This document shows, one piece after another, positions 38,000 through 50,626 of a stretch of 64,000 nt of DNA. A program made the position numbers and the translations under genes. A model generated the notes under the pieces. That model searched no databases, was not told where the DNA came from, and worked only from the letters and a program-made list of their open reading frames with translations. Numbering within the stretch: position 1 is the stretch's first letter; each line of letters starts with the position of its first letter. Source of the DNA: Methylomonas fluvii (GTDB lineage Bacteria; Pseudomonadota; Gammaproteobacteria; Methylococcales; Methylomonadaceae); the NCBI RefSeq assembly GCF_014850975.1, contig NZ_JACXST010000001.1, positions 1,364,001 through 1,428,000 on the forward strand, written 5' to 3'.

Positions 38000-38809
38000 C
38001 TAGGCACAATCTCGCTGCCAATCATCGATGATCTGACATAACTGGGCCAAACCATCGCTAAGTGCTGCCGGGCCGGGTTGTAAAATATCGCACGATTTAA
38101 TCTCGTAAACCCTCTGTTGCTGCACAGCAGGAATGCTGTCCCAACCGGGGCGGGCAGCCAGATGATCCGGGCGGAATTTTTTGCCGCACCAGGAGCCAAT
38201 GATAATGTCCGGCGCGCGCCTTACCACTTCCTGAGGATCGGCGATGATGCGTTGTTTGGCGGAGTGTTCGGTGGCCAATTCGGCAAAGCAGTCGTCGCCA
38301 CCGGCGATGGCAATCAACTCCGATACCCAGCGGATGCCGGAAATTATAGGGTCATCCCATTCTTCAAAATACACTTTTGGACGTTTGGCAAACCCTAGGC
38401 TGTCTTGGCGGGTGGTGTCCATTTGCTGCCGGTATTGAGCCACCAGCGCAGCGGCTTTTTCCGGGACGCCGACCATCGCGCCCAGCAAGCCTATCATTTG
38501 CAAAATACCGTTGACCGAGCGTTGATTGAACACATGCACAGCGATACCTTTACGGATCAACTCCGCCGCGATGTCGGCTTGCAAATTGGAAAATCCCAGC
38601 ACCAAATCCGGCTGTAATGCCAGAATTTTGTCGATTTTGGCGCTGGTAAACGCCGAGACCTTGGGTTTTTCCTGGCGAGCCTGTGCCGGTCTGACCGTAT
38701 AGCCGGAAATGCCGACAATTCGGGCTTGCTCACCCAGCAAATACAAGGTCTCGGTGGTTTCGTCGGTTAAACAGACGATGCGTTCGGGGTAGTCCATTGG
38801 GTCATCCAA
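38000..38809 (-). CDS. BtuF-like periplasmic-binding-fold protein (corrinoid/siderophore-type), no signal peptide
   Basis: A 269-residue protein with the two-lobed cluster A substrate-binding fold of BtuF/FhuD: RIVCLTDETTETLYLLGEQARIVGISGY at the start, KIDKILALQPDLVLGFSN in lobe 1, and VYFEEWDDPIISGIRWVSELI linking to lobe 2. Homologues bind cobalamin for an ABC importer. Here the N-terminus (MDDPMDYPERIV) has no signal peptide, so as coded it is cytoplasmic. No permease or ATPase gene is adjacent, and no cobalamin riboswitch is seen. Its role may be corrinoid binding or sensing inside the cell, or a start lies elsewhere. Confidence 0.75.
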   Translation of the reverse strand: MDDPMDYPERIVCLTDETTETLYLLGEQARIVGISGYTVRPAQARQEKPKVSAFTSAKIDKILALQPDLVLGFSNLQADIAAELIRKGIAVHVFNQRSVNGILQMIGLLGAMVGVPEKAAALVAQYRQQMDTTRQDSLGFAKRPKVYFEEWDDPIISGIRWVSELIAIAGGDDCFAELATEHSAKQRIIADPQEVVRRAPDIIIGSWCGKKFRPDHLAARPGWDSIPAVQQQRVYEIKSCDILQPGPAALSDGLAQLCQIIDDWQRDCA

Positions 38810-38850
38810 ATTAGGTCATCAGAGGCTTTAAACCAATTCCTATCGGCCAA

Positions 38851-38886
38851 TAAAAACCGCCTAACAGCATGTAGCCGAAAGGCGGT
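38851..38886 (-). terminator. Intrinsic terminator of gpmI
   Basis: Read on the minus strand, ACCGCCT and AGGCGGT form a 7-base stem around a 17-base loop followed by TTTTTA. It lies 27 bases after the gpmI stop codon and separates gpmI from the BtuF-like gene. Confidence 0.75.
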
Positions 38887-38912
38887 GTCATCAGCTCGGA
38901 ATGCTTTACGGC

Positions 38913-40553
38913 TTAGCTGGCTTTGATCAAGCTGGCATCGTAATCTTCCGGTGCTTCAAAACCCAACAGATTCAAAATAGTCGCAGCCACATTCGACAAG
39001 CCGGCTTTCGGCAAATCGTCGCGGAGTGTGTAGCCAGGGTTCTCACCGGACACCAACACGAACGGCACCGGGTTCAAAGTGTGCGACGTTTTGGCTTTGG
39101 TGCGGCCTTCGGCGTTGCGGGTGACATTGCCTTTTTTATCCAGCTCGTACATTTCGTCGGCATTGCCGTGGTCGGCGGTGATGATCGCCGTGCCGTTCAT
39201 CTCCAAAATCACCGGAATCAGACGCGCCAATTGCAGATCCAGGCCTTGCATCGCGGTAACCGCTGCCTCGAAATTGCCGGTGTGACCGACCATATCGCCA
39301 TTGGCGTAATTGACCCGCAGATATTTGTATTGGCCGCTACGCACCGCAGCTATCAGCGTGTCGGTGATCTCAGCGCATTTCATCCAGGGCCGTTGTTCGA
39401 ATGGGACTACATCGCTGGGGATTTCCACATATGTTTCGGAGGCTTCGTCGAATTTGCCGGAGCGGTTGCCGTTCCAGAAATACGTGACATGGCCGAATTT
39501 TTGGGTTTCGCTGATTGCATATTGCGACACGCCGTTTTTGGCTAAATATTCGCCCAACGTGCGATCGATGGTGGGCGGTTCGACCAAAAAGCGCGGCGGC
39601 AGTTTGGTATCGCCGTCGTATTGCATCATACCGGCGTAAGTGACTTTCGGTAATGGGCCGCGCTCGAAGGGGCTGAATTGCTCTTCGATAAACGCCCGGG
39701 AAATTTCGATGGCGCGGTCGCCGCGGAAATTGAAAAACACCACTGCGTCGCCGTCAACGATAGTACCCAGCGGTTGGCCGTCTTTGGCAATCACAAAGCC
39801 CGGTAAATCCTGGTCGATGACGTTGGCTTCGCTACGGAAGGTTTCTATTGCTTCGTGGGCGCTGGCAAATTGTCTGCCCAGGCCTAGCACGTGAATATCC
39901 CAACCGCGTTTGACCATCGACCAGTCGGCTTCGTAACGGTCCATCGTGATTTGCATACGTCCGCCGCCCGAGGCGATGGCGACATCAAAATCCGCACCGC
40001 GCAAGCCATCCAGATAAGCTTCGAACGGATCGACATAATCCAATGCTGACGTTTCGCCCACATCGCGGCCATCCAGCAAAATATGCAAACGTACTTTGGC
40101 AACGCCTTCTTGCTTGGCTTGTTCGATCATCGCTTTCAAATGATCGATATGCGAATGCACATTGCCGTCAGAGAATAGACCTAAGAAATGCAAAGTGCCG
40201 CCTTGTTTGGCGGTGGCGACGACCTCATGCCAGGCATGGCCTTGCCAGAGGTGGCCGCTGGAAATAGATTCGGCGACCAATTTCGCGCCTTGGGCAAACA
40301 CCCGACCAGCGCCGAAGGCATTGTGGCCGACTTCGCTATTGCCCATGTCTTCGTCGCTGGGCATGCCCACTGCGGTGCCGTGCGCCAGCAGTTTGGTCAT
40401 CGGATAGCTGGCCATATAACGGTCCAGATTCGGGGTGCGCGCGGCTTTAACCGCGTCGCCGTCTTCGCGTGGCGAAATGCCCACGCCATCCAGGACGATG
40501 GTGACGACAGGGCCGGGGCAGGCGGGAAAACGGGAAGATTTTTCTAATTTCAT
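38913..40553 (-). CDS. gpmI: 2,3-bisphosphoglycerate-independent phosphoglycerate mutase
   Basis: A 546-residue alkaline-phosphatase-superfamily enzyme that interconverts 3- and 2-phosphoglycerate in glycolysis and gluconeogenesis, using Mn2+. The metal site begins at [11 protein letters not shown] and the phosphoserine lies in [25 protein letters not shown] is the second metal cluster. It is slightly longer than the usual 510-515 residues, with an added segment in the middle. It is followed by a clear terminator and appears to be monocistronic. Confidence 0.94.
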   Translation of the reverse strand: MKLEKSSRFPACPGPVVTIVLDGVGISPREDGDAVKAARTPNLDRYMASYPMTKLLAHGTAVGMPSDEDMGNSEVGHNAFGAGRVFAQGAKLVAESISSGHLWQGHAWHEVVATAKQGGTLHFLGLFSDGNVHSHIDHLKAMIEQAKQEGVAKVRLHILLDGRDVGETSALDYVDPFEAYLDGLRGADFDVAIASGGGRMQITMDRYEADWSMVKRGWDIHVLGLGRQFASAHEAIETFRSEANVIDQDLPGFVIAKDGQPLGTIVDGDAVVFFNFRGDRAIEISRAFIEEQFSPFERGPLPKVTYAGMMQYDGDTKLPPRFLVEPPTIDRTLGEYLAKNGVSQYAISETQKFGHVTYFWNGNRSGKFDEASETYVEIPSDVVPFEQRPWMKCAEITDTLIAAVRSGQYKYLRVNYANGDMVGHTGNFEAAVTAMQGLDLQLARLIPVILEMNGTAIITADHGNADEMYELDKKGNVTRNAEGRTKAKTSHTLNPVPFVLVSGENPGYTLRDDLPKAGLSNVAATILNLLGFEAPEDYDASLIKAS

Positions 40554-40648
40554 GGTGTTATGTCAGTGAATGGTACGTCAGAAGTTAAAAGAAACAGGGT
40601 TTGGCGATTCAGCTTTGCCTGACGGCTGCGTGGTCAAAATGCCGAACA

Positions 40649-40833
40649 TCATACCTGATCGGCGACGTCCAGCAGCAGGTCAGGATAAAAGAAGGCGTTG
40701 GCAATGGTGACGTTGACTTTCATGTCGGAAATGTAATTGCAGCAGGGCGTGTCATTTAGTGATTGATCTGCGCTGGCGCCTCGCCTTGCAAATAATCTTT
40801 CACGCTTAATGTTAATTTCTCTGCCAGAGCCAT
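40649..40833 (-). pseudogene. Remnant of a Uma2-family (PD-(D/E)XK-like) nuclease gene
   Basis: Read on the minus strand from the ATG at 40833, MALAEKLTLSVKDYLQGE matches the N-terminus of Uma2-family proteins but stops at 40756. About 60 bases later, in another frame, comes SDMKVNV then ANAFFYPDLL, the conserved catalytic-core segment of the same family, which stops at 40649. The middle and the C-terminal half are missing. So this is a broken, internally deleted copy. Uma2 genes are abundant in cyanobacteria and occur as mobile-looking singletons in some proteobacteria; function is unknown. Confidence 0.75.
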
Positions 40834-41029
40834 CTTGGGTTTGCCTTGGATATACGCAACGATTCTAACGGTTGCCGACACAATGTGGAACCCTTGCGCC
40901 AAGTATTTCGTCCAAGCTAAGGATCGAGAAAAATCCGTGCATTTCAAATCCACTTTGTCACACCAGCGAGCGTACAATTTAAGCTATCACGCCATTTGCC
41001 TGGATTGCATACATAAAAAAGGTGCCGTT

Positions 41030-41986
41030 ATGACCATCGCCCAACCGCAAAATCCGCTTGAACCCTTGCTGGAAAATTGCCGTTATTTTGAATACACCCA
41101 AGCCGCCGATCCAATCGGTTCAGGAACGATTTCCAAACTACCGTTCGCCAATTTCGGCAGCGAATTGCATCGAACCGGCGGCACCCGGATTATTCCGCTG
41201 GATGTCAGCGAGCAATTACGTTGTCCCGGTCCGGCCACTAGTCCGGCGTTGTGCGCAAACTTTGTCAGAATTCTGGCCGGCGAGTCGCTGGAAACCCTTT
41301 TCAATGCTACCTCGCTGTTGTTTTATGTGATGTACGGCAGCGGCCGCACCGAATTTGATGATCTGACCATCCCCTGGCAAACCGGTGATTTTGTGGTGCT
41401 GCCGGTGGGCAAGGATATTCGACATGTTGCCGACAGCGATTCGGCCTTTTACCTGGTGCACGACCAGCCGCTGTTGACTTACCTGGGGGTGACAGCCGAT
41501 AGGCCATGCTTTAAGCCGACGCTTTATACCGCAGAGGATTCGTTGCGTGAGTTGGCCGCAGCGCAAAAAGCCGCGGAGACGGTAAATCGCAACCGCATCA
41601 GCGTGTTGCTGGCCAACAAAGCCATGGACCAAACCCTGACCGTGACGCACACCCTCTGGGCGATGCTGGGCGTGCTGCCCAACGGCGCGGTGCAATTGCC
41701 GCATAGGCACCAATCGGTGGCATTGGATTTGATCCTGGATTGCGCGCCGGGTTGTTACACCTTGGTCGGGCCGCAGATTTCGGCAAGCGGTCAGATCGTC
41801 AATCCCACCCGCGTCGATTGGCAACCCTATTCCGCTTTCATCACCCCGCCCGGCTATTGGCATGCGCATTTCAACGAGTCGGGCAAAGAAGCGCATTTGC
41901 TTCCGCTACAGGATGCCGGCTTGCAGACTTATTTACGGAGTTTGGATATTAAGTTTGTATTGCCGGATGGCAGTGTTTCGCGGTGA
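41030..41986 (+). CDS. Double-cupin protein (gentisate-dioxygenase-like fold)
   Basis: A 318-residue protein with two cupin domains. The N-terminal one is centred on the segment from LETLFNATSLLFYVMYGSG to WQTGDFVVLPVG and lacks a clear metal site; the C-terminal one has QLPHRHQSVALDL (an HxH metal motif) and a later ITPPGYWHAHFN that supplies another His. Such bicupins include gentisate and related ring-cleaving dioxygenases, but I cannot name a substrate. The start at 41030 fits the domain; the frame is open 65 codons upstream through the Uma2 remnant, which is chance. Confidence 0.75.
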   Translation: MTIAQPQNPLEPLLENCRYFEYTQAADPIGSGTISKLPFANFGSELHRTGGTRIIPLDVSEQLRCPGPATSPALCANFVRILAGESLETLFNATSLLFYVMYGSGRTEFDDLTIPWQTGDFVVLPVGKDIRHVADSDSAFYLVHDQPLLTYLGVTADRPCFKPTLYTAEDSLRELAAAQKAAETVNRNRISVLLANKAMDQTLTVTHTLWAMLGVLPNGAVQLPHRHQSVALDLILDCAPGCYTLVGPQISASGQIVNPTRVDWQPYSAFITPPGYWHAHFNESGKEAHLLPLQDAGLQTYLRSLDIKFVLPDGSVSR

Positions 41987-42062
41987 TTTTGCAGGCCGCA
42001 AGGTTCACGAACGATGCAAGGCAAGTTGTTTGCCGCATCCAATGAACCCTGTTGAAATCCAA

Positions 42063-42785
42063 CTATTCTTTGCCCGGGATAAAAGCATCCCGAAAACCGG
42101 CTTCCGCTACGCCGATGAACCCTATACTATCTTCAGCAAATAATGTCGTGTTTAGCAACGTAACTGAGAACGAGCTCAATTTGGATACACCACGAATTTC
42201 AGATTGCGCGATTCTATCCTTGTAGGTGCTGACTAATTTTGGGAATGCCTTTTCATGTATGTTGCTGAGGTCTGCATATAAAACATCTATATCTTTATTC
42301 GACCGCTCCTTGCCAATAGGATTATCAACGGATACCAAAAATGGGCCGTTCCCGGAAAATCTTTTTTTGGCGGCAGATGAAAGCTGTAAGAGCAAACTCT
42401 TTGCTCGTTCTAAATCGGCTTGTTCTTTCCCTGTTTTACCTTTCGCAGGGATTAAAAATATGTTCAACTCTGATCTATCAACGTTTGATGCAATATCTTT
42501 TTCTGCCGTTGTTGTTTCCTGAATCAATTTGACCAATTTACCGTATCGACTGTTGGCAGCGGTATCGGAAGCACTCCTGCTGGTTAAAACGTAAGTGTAT
42601 AGTGCGTATCCATCATCAACGGTATCGCCACTTTTTAAGTATCGCCATACGTCATCTAAGATGGCCGCTTTTTTAAAAGACATAAATTGCTGTTCATCTG
42701 GTGTGACTGAAAAGGTGCATCCAGCAACAAAAACCAATAACCCTATAGTTAGAAATTTAAGCGGATGTGTCTTTTTTATTTTCAT
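42063..42785 (-). CDS. A+T-rich lipoprotein of unknown function
   Basis: A 240-residue protein with a lipoprotein signal: a basic MKIKKTH start, hydrophobic core and lipobox VAGC with C23. The mature part is mostly helical (ANSRYGKLVKLIQETTTAEK) with no domain I recognise. I placed the start at 42785, the ATG that gives a normal signal peptide; the frame is open 17 codons further up. It overlaps the end of the upstream 73-residue membrane-protein gene by 29 bases. Base composition is much richer in A+T than in the flanking genes, suggesting transfer. Confidence 0.7.
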   Translation of the reverse strand: MKIKKTHPLKFLTIGLLVFVAGCTFSVTPDEQQFMSFKKAAILDDVWRYLKSGDTVDDGYALYTYVLTSRSASDTAANSRYGKLVKLIQETTTAEKDIASNVDRSELNIFLIPAKGKTGKEQADLERAKSLLLQLSSAAKKRFSGNGPFLVSVDNPIGKERSNKDIDVLYADLSNIHEKAFPKLVSTYKDRIAQSEIRGVSKLSSFSVTLLNTTLFAEDSIGFIGVAEAGFRDAFIPGKE

Positions 42786-42978
42786 TGTTAGGAGTCTCCA
42801 CTTTCTTTTTATTTGCTTTTTTCCATATAAAGTCAATAAGTAGCGTTATTCCGAATGCTACAACTGCCAGAACTACCGTAACATCAGTTACGTTGTTATC
42901 TGGGTATTCATACCTAAATGCAGCGGCAAGGATGGCAATCAGCACGATCCACGTGGTATGAAATGTCGCTTTGTTCAT
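42757..42978 (-). CDS. Small membrane protein paired with the lipoprotein
   Basis: A 73-residue protein with two membrane helices (about 8-23 and 32-50) and a Lys-rich tail (WKKANKKKVETPNNENKKD). Its 3' end overlaps the lipoprotein gene by 29 bases, so the two are probably co-transcribed. I do not recognise either family; the pair shares a low G+C content. A GGAAAAT site precedes the ATG. Confidence 0.65.
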   Translation of the reverse strand: MNKATFHTTWIVLIAILAAAFRYEYPDNNVTDVTVVLAVVAFGITLLIDFIWKKANKKKVETPNNENKKDTSA

Positions 42979-43222
42979 TGTATTTTCCTTTGTAAATCAG
43001 GGATACCAATTGTATGCAAAGTCTAGTAAAGAAATAATTCAATTTTTCTTGTGTAGCTGATCGAAGAAAATGGCGATAACTCTAAAAATGTGAATGATTG
43101 GTGCACGGCTCGCTCCGGTTAGCGACGGAGTCATCGTACGCATGAGGTTATTGAATATCCTCCTATTACGCTATCGAAAATCGGAGCTATTTTCTGTTGG
43201 ATGGTTTGTTTGTCCCCGCAGG

Positions 43223-46666
<3,444 letters not shown>

Positions 46667-46824
46667 GGTGTTGAAATCAGGTTTTTGAGCGCTAAATTAT
46701 AACCAGTAAGGTCACGCTTGGACTAAGCGTCCGCGCTTTGTCAGTGGCCGGCGGCGGGAATACTGCTGTGGTGAGTATTTGTCGCAACTATGCGGCCTAA
46801 AGCCTATGCTCAGCTGTTTAGGAT

Positions 46825-47574
46825 TTAAATGCTTAAATTTTTTTGCTGTAATTCGATTTCCTGCATGTAGCGCTGGAGGTTGTTTTCGAATACCTGCGGG
46901 ATGTGGGTGAATTTGCAGCCTATGCGATGTTGATAGGTTGTGGCGCTGGCTCGAACATTGTTCACGCTTTTAATGACAAAACCCACGTGGGCCCTGCTGC
47001 CATCGTGCAAATACAAGGCGCATTCGTCTATGACGGTATCCGGCACTAAAAGGTCGGCAATTTTTGTGTCGGGATTTAAAAACGAAAATCCGGAAATACT
47101 GATGTCTGCCACACTGAACACTTTGGTTTGCGTATCAACTTCGCCCGCTTCATTTTTTGTGGCAAGGTTGAGTTCGCAAGTGCTGTTTTTATGCGACAGC
47201 GGCACTTTAACGCGATAATACTGGCGGCGTTGCATCCAAAAAATGGCGTCCGGGATAGGCATCGCAAACACCGGGTGGCCGTCGCTTTGGGTCTTTTTGA
47301 TTGCTTTGCCGCGGAATGAAACTTTAATGCCTTCGTATTCGGTGCGGAACAGCACTTTGGCTGAGCCTAGCAGCTGTTTATTCAGTAATTCTGTCGGCGC
47401 AACATCCAGTGTAATCAGATTGGCTTTTTGATCGAGATCGATAATGGTGGTCAAAAATGATTGGTTATGTTCACCAAAATGCGCGGAGATAATGCATTTC
47501 TTTTTGATTAGATCGCTCAAGTGACCAAAAATCAGCCTCGCGCTTCTAACAAGATAGTCGGATTCTTTTTCCAT
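46825..47574 (-). CDS. PilZ-domain protein (YcgR-like flagellar brake)
   Basis: A 249-residue protein with a YcgR-like N-terminal domain (about 20-110) and a C-terminal PilZ domain holding the cyclic-di-GMP motifs RRQYYR (116-121, RxxxR) and DISISG (157-162, DxSxxG). Both are intact. YcgR slows flagellar rotation when cyclic di-GMP is high. I chose the ATG at 47574 (MEKESDYLVR); the frame runs 49 codons upstream but would cross the divergent SMR gene's promoter. No flagellar genes are nearby. Confidence 0.85.
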   Translation of the reverse strand: MEKESDYLVRSARLIFGHLSDLIKKKCIISAHFGEHNQSFLTTIIDLDQKANLITLDVAPTELLNKQLLGSAKVLFRTEYEGIKVSFRGKAIKKTQSDGHPVFAMPIPDAIFWMQRRQYYRVKVPLSHKNSTCELNLATKNEAGEVDTQTKVFSVADISISGFSFLNPDTKIADLLVPDTVIDECALYLHDGSRAHVGFVIKSVNNVRASATTYQHRIGCKFTHIPQVFENNLQRYMQEIELQQKNLSI

Positions 47575-47653
47575 TAAATTACTAAATATTGCGGATAGGT
47601 GAGAGCACTGCTGTAAAATACCGCAGATTATAGTGCATAGGAAAGGAGTTTTG

Positions 47654-47974
47654 ATGGGTTGGTTGCTATTGTTCGCCGCGGGTTGCTCGGAAATCGTGTT
47701 TGCGATAAGTCTTAAATACAATGACGGGTTTACTAAGTTGTGGCCAAGCGTAGTGACCGGCGTGTCGGGGGCGGGCAGTTTTTACCTGTTAATGCTGGCG
47801 ATCAGAACTCTACCGCTGGGCACGGCCTATGCGGTGTGGACCGGCATGGGGGCGGTGGGGGTCGCGATAGTCGGGATTTTTCTGTTTAAGGAATCGGCGG
47901 ATTGGTTCCGCTTAGCGTCCATCCTGTTAATCATCGTCGGCATCGTCGGTTTGAAGCTGACGCATGTGGAATAA
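47654..47974 (+). CDS. SMR-family exporter (SugE/Gdx guanidinium type)
   Basis: A 106-residue protein with four membrane helices. The central glutamate E13 (CSEIVFAIS) couples substrate to protons. The sequences GTAYAVWTGMGAVGVAIVG and GIVGLKLTH match the SugE/Gdx subgroup, whose studied members export guanidinium, rather than the EmrE multidrug subgroup. I chose the ATG at 47654 because AAGGAG lies 6 bases upstream. Its stop shares a base with the tusB start (TAATG), an unexpected coupling of an exporter to sulfur-relay genes. No guanidine riboswitch is evident. Confidence 0.88.
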   Translation: MGWLLLFAAGCSEIVFAISLKYNDGFTKLWPSVVTGVSGAGSFYLLMLAIRTLPLGTAYAVWTGMGAVGVAIVGIFLFKESADWFRLASILLIIVGIVGLKLTHVE

Positions 47975-48267
47975 TGCTGCATTTGTTGTCGCAATTGCCG
48001 TTGCAAGCGGCGCTTATCGAGCGCATTGGCAGTGGTGACGATGTTGTCTTGATGGGTGGTGCGGTGTGTGCCGCGCTGGCCGGGCATAGTGGCAATGCGT
48101 TGTTGCGGCAATTGTTGAGCCAGTCGTGTCGGGTTTATGCCTTGCAAGAAATGTTATTGGTGTACGGCGTCGAGCCGCAATTTTTGTTGTCAGGCTTGGA
48201 GGCAGTTGATTATGCGGGCTTGGTCGAGCTGACCGTGCGGAATCCGGTAATTCATTCGTGGAATTGA
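47974..48267 (+). CDS. tusB: TusB/DsrH-like sulfur-relay subunit
   Basis: A 97-residue protein of the DsrH/TusB family: it starts MLHLLSQLP, has a GSGDDVVLMGGAVCAALAG strand-loop and ends with VDYAGLVELTVRNPVIHSW, the usual C-terminus. TusB works with TusC and TusD as a heterohexamer that passes sulfur to TusE for tRNA 2-thiouridine synthesis. Here tusC and tusD are not adjacent and are not elsewhere in the window. The gene is coupled to the SMR gene upstream and to the TusE/DsrC gene downstream (TGATG). Confidence 0.8.
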   Translation: MLHLLSQLPLQAALIERIGSGDDVVLMGGAVCAALAGHSGNALLRQLLSQSCRVYALQEMLLVYGVEPQFLLSGLEAVDYAGLVELTVRNPVIHSWN

Positions 48268-48590
48268 TGGTCGGTGGCGTTGCGTTGCCAACCAGTGACG
48301 ATGGCTTTTTGCGCGATGCTGGGCAATGGAATCGAGAGGTGGCCGACGAGTTGGCGCGGCTAGAAGGTATCGAGATTAACGATGCGCATTGGGAAATCCT
48401 ACTGTACATTCGCGATTACTATCAAAAATTCCAGCACTTACCCAATGCCCGGATGTTTGTGGCTGCTATCCGCAAACAATTTGGTGAAGACAAGGGCAAT
48501 AGCCGCTATCTGCAAAAACTGTTTCCGCAAGGGCCGCTGAAATACGCCTGTAAAATCGCCGGCTTGCCCAAGCCGCCCACCTGTTTATAA
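48267..48590 (+). CDS. tusE: TusE/DsrC-family sulfur carrier
   Basis: A 107-residue small sulfur carrier. The C-terminal arm ends in ACKIAGLPKPPTCL with the catalytic penultimate cysteine and a second cysteine 11 residues before it, the two-cysteine layout seen in DsrC. HWEILLYIRDYYQKFQ is the conserved core helix. I prefer the ATG at 48267, which overlaps the tusB stop (TGATG), over a GTG 9 bases upstream. It probably takes sulfur from the TusBCD complex for tRNA thiolation; a link to dissimilatory sulfur chemistry would need dsrAB, which are not here. Confidence 0.88.
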   Translation: MVGGVALPTSDDGFLRDAGQWNREVADELARLEGIEINDAHWEILLYIRDYYQKFQHLPNARMFVAAIRKQFGEDKGNSRYLQKLFPQGPLKYACKIAGLPKPPTCL

Positions 48591-48611
48591 AAATGTTTTC
48601 AAGAGAGTTTC

Positions 48612-49922
48612 ATGAGTAACCCCCGTGTTGGATTTATCAGTTTAGGTTGCCCGAAAGCCTTGGTCGATAGCGAGCAAATTTTGACCAAGCTGCGTAGCGA
48701 AGGCTACCAAGTCTCGCCGAATTATAAAGATTCCGATTTGGTCATCGTCAATACCTGTGGCTTTATCGATGCGGCGGTCGAAGAATCGCTGGACAGTATC
48801 GGCGAGGCTTTGGCGGAAAACGGCAAGGTCATCGTCACCGGTTGTCTCGGTGCGCGCCAAGACGAGATTTTGGCTCGGCATCCGCAGGTTTTAAAAATCA
48901 CCGGTGCGCACGCCACTGATGAAGTGGTTTCTGCGGTGCATGAGTATCTGCCGCCGGCGCACAACCCATTTACTGACATAGTCCCGCCACAAGGCGTCAA
49001 GCTGACGCCCAAACATTATGCTTATCTGAAAATTTCGGAAGGCTGCAACCATAGGTGTACGTTTTGCATCATCCCGTCAATGCGCGGGGATTTGGTGAGT
49101 CGGCCTATTGATGATGTGATGCAAGAGGCCGAGAAGTTGGCCGATGCCGGCGTTAAGGAATTGCTGATCGTTTCGCAAGATACCAGTGCTTACGGTTTGG
49201 ATTTGAAATACGAAAGCCGGCGCTGGCGCGGCCGGGAAATGCAAACCCGATTTTACGATTTGGCCGAAGCCTTGGGTGAGTTGGGTATCTGGGCGCGGAT
49301 GCATTATGTCTATCCGTATCCGCATGTTGATGACGTCGTCCCGTTAATGGCGGAAGGCAAAATTCTGCCGTATTTGGATATTCCGTTTCAGCACGCCAAT
49401 AGCCGAATCTTAAAGCTGATGAAACGTCCGGCTGCGGCGGAAAACAATTTGGAGCGCATCCGTGCGTGGCGGAAGATTTGTCCGGATTTGACTATTCGCA
49501 GCACGTTTATCGTCGGTTTTCCCGGCGAAACCGAGCAAGATTTTGAAGAGTTGCTGCAATTCTTAAGCGAAGCGCAAATGGATAGGGTGGGCTGTTTTGC
49601 TTATTCGCCGGTGAAGGGGGCGGTGGCTAACGATTTGCCGGATGCGGTGCCGGAAGAGCTTAAACAGGAGCGCTTGGCGCGCTTTATGGAACATCAAGCG
49701 ACTATCAGTGCCGAGCGCTTACAGCGTCGGGTTGGCCGAATCGAAACGGTGTTGGTCGATGAGGTGGTCGAGGAGGGGGCGGTTGCGCGCAGCAAAAGCG
49801 ACGCACCTGAAATTGACGGCCAGGTGTTTATCGACGGTGCAAGCCATTTACAAGTCGGCGATTTCGTCGATGTCGAAATCGAGGAAGCCGACGAGTATGA
49901 CTTGTGGGGTAAACTGATCTAA
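48612..49922 (+). CDS. rimO: Ribosomal protein S12 (Asp) methylthiotransferase
   Basis: A 436-residue radical-SAM enzyme that adds a methylthio group to the conserved aspartate of ribosomal protein S12. The N-terminal MTTase domain holds the cluster cysteines in [18 protein letters not shown] and TGCLGA; the radical-SAM motif is CNHRCTFC; a TRAM domain ends the protein. It uses two [4Fe-4S] clusters. It follows tusE by about 20 bases, which may place it in the same transcript, and a terminator follows it. Confidence 0.96.
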   Translation: MSNPRVGFISLGCPKALVDSEQILTKLRSEGYQVSPNYKDSDLVIVNTCGFIDAAVEESLDSIGEALAENGKVIVTGCLGARQDEILARHPQVLKITGAHATDEVVSAVHEYLPPAHNPFTDIVPPQGVKLTPKHYAYLKISEGCNHRCTFCIIPSMRGDLVSRPIDDVMQEAEKLADAGVKELLIVSQDTSAYGLDLKYESRRWRGREMQTRFYDLAEALGELGIWARMHYVYPYPHVDDVVPLMAEGKILPYLDIPFQHANSRILKLMKRPAAAENNLERIRAWRKICPDLTIRSTFIVGFPGETEQDFEELLQFLSEAQMDRVGCFAYSPVKGAVANDLPDAVPEELKQERLARFMEHQATISAERLQRRVGRIETVLVDEVVEEGAVARSKSDAPEIDGQVFIDGASHLQVGDFVDVEIEEADEYDLWGKLI

Positions 49923-49923
49923 C

Positions 49924-49952
49924 GAAAAAGCCGCTGGTTAGGCGGCTTTTTC
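49924..49952. terminator. Bidirectional intrinsic terminator between rimO and the cold-shock gene
   Basis: GAAAAAGCCGC (49924-49934) pairs exactly with GCGGCTTTTTC (49942-49952) around a 7-base loop. A and T tracts on the two sides fit use by both converging genes. Confidence 0.9.
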
Positions 49953-49960
49953 AGTTCAAT

Positions 49961-50170
49961 TTACAGCGGTGTTACGTTTTCCGCTTGTGGACCTTTTTGG
50001 CCATTGGTCACTTCCATCGTGACTTTTTGGCCTTCTTTCAAGGTTTTGCGGCCGTTGCCGTTGATGGCGCTGAAGTGTACGAATACATCTTTGCCGCCTT
50101 CTTGCTCAATGAAGCCGAAGCCTTTTTCGTCATTGAACCATTTTACTTTGCCTTCTACTTGAACTGACAT
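49961..50170 (-). CDS. Cold-shock-domain protein (CspA family)
   Basis: A 69-residue single-stranded nucleic-acid chaperone. It has [15 protein letters not shown] containing RNP1 (KGFGFI) and DVFVHFSAI containing RNP2 (VFVHF). It should melt RNA secondary structure, in growth or in the cold. A GAGAG ribosome site precedes the ATG. The non-coding stretch upstream of its start is long enough to hold a regulatory leader. Confidence 0.95.
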   Translation of the reverse strand: MSVQVEGKVKWFNDEKGFGFIEQEGGKDVFVHFSAINGNGRKTLKEGQKVTMEVTNGQKGPQAENVTPL

Positions 50171-50626
50171 AAATCTCTCTTGCTAATAAAGTGCTATTCG
50201 CTGGTTTGTAACTAGGGTTGGTGAATAAAGCAGGTAGTGGAAAACAATGTTTGTTGATCCGATTGCAGACTTGAAAAGCGACAACGATACCGAGCTAAAT
50301 CGCCTCCATTATACATCGCAATCGGCGGGTATCCACAAAAACTAGCTAGATTTTGCGTGTTAAATGATTGTGACGATAGGTTGTCAGTCGTCTTTGTTGG
50401 GTGCGAATGCCGGGCTAACGCAGGTTGCGGGTGGCTATTGGTGGGCTAAGATATTGAAATGAAGTGGTTTTTTAGCCGGATTTGATAGATGGTCAGCTTT
50501 GCTAAAATCCGCTTTTGGCCACTTGTAAATGCAAAATTGATTGCCGCAAAAAGCAAAAAATACTGAATTTTGCAATTGACCTATTGGGCAGGCCATGAAA
50601 AAGACTGCCCAATAAAGCTTATCGCG
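50171..50626. other. Non-coding stretch between the cold-shock gene and nhaD
   Basis: About 450 bases without a supportable gene. The part next to the cold-shock gene (50171-50340) is probably its 5' leader and promoter; leaders of cspA-type genes often act as RNA thermosensors, which is inference here. The part next to nhaD is the 3' side of that gene: TTGGGCAG near 50583 and CTGCCCAA near 50604 form an inverted repeat around a short loop (GCCATGAAAAAGA), a possible terminator for nhaD. Confidence 0.5.

Noticed and set aside
40835-41029. N-terminal extension of the cupin reading frame
   Set aside because: It runs through the promoter side of the divergent Uma2 remnant and shows no cupin-family likeness; the ATG at 41030 fits the domain.
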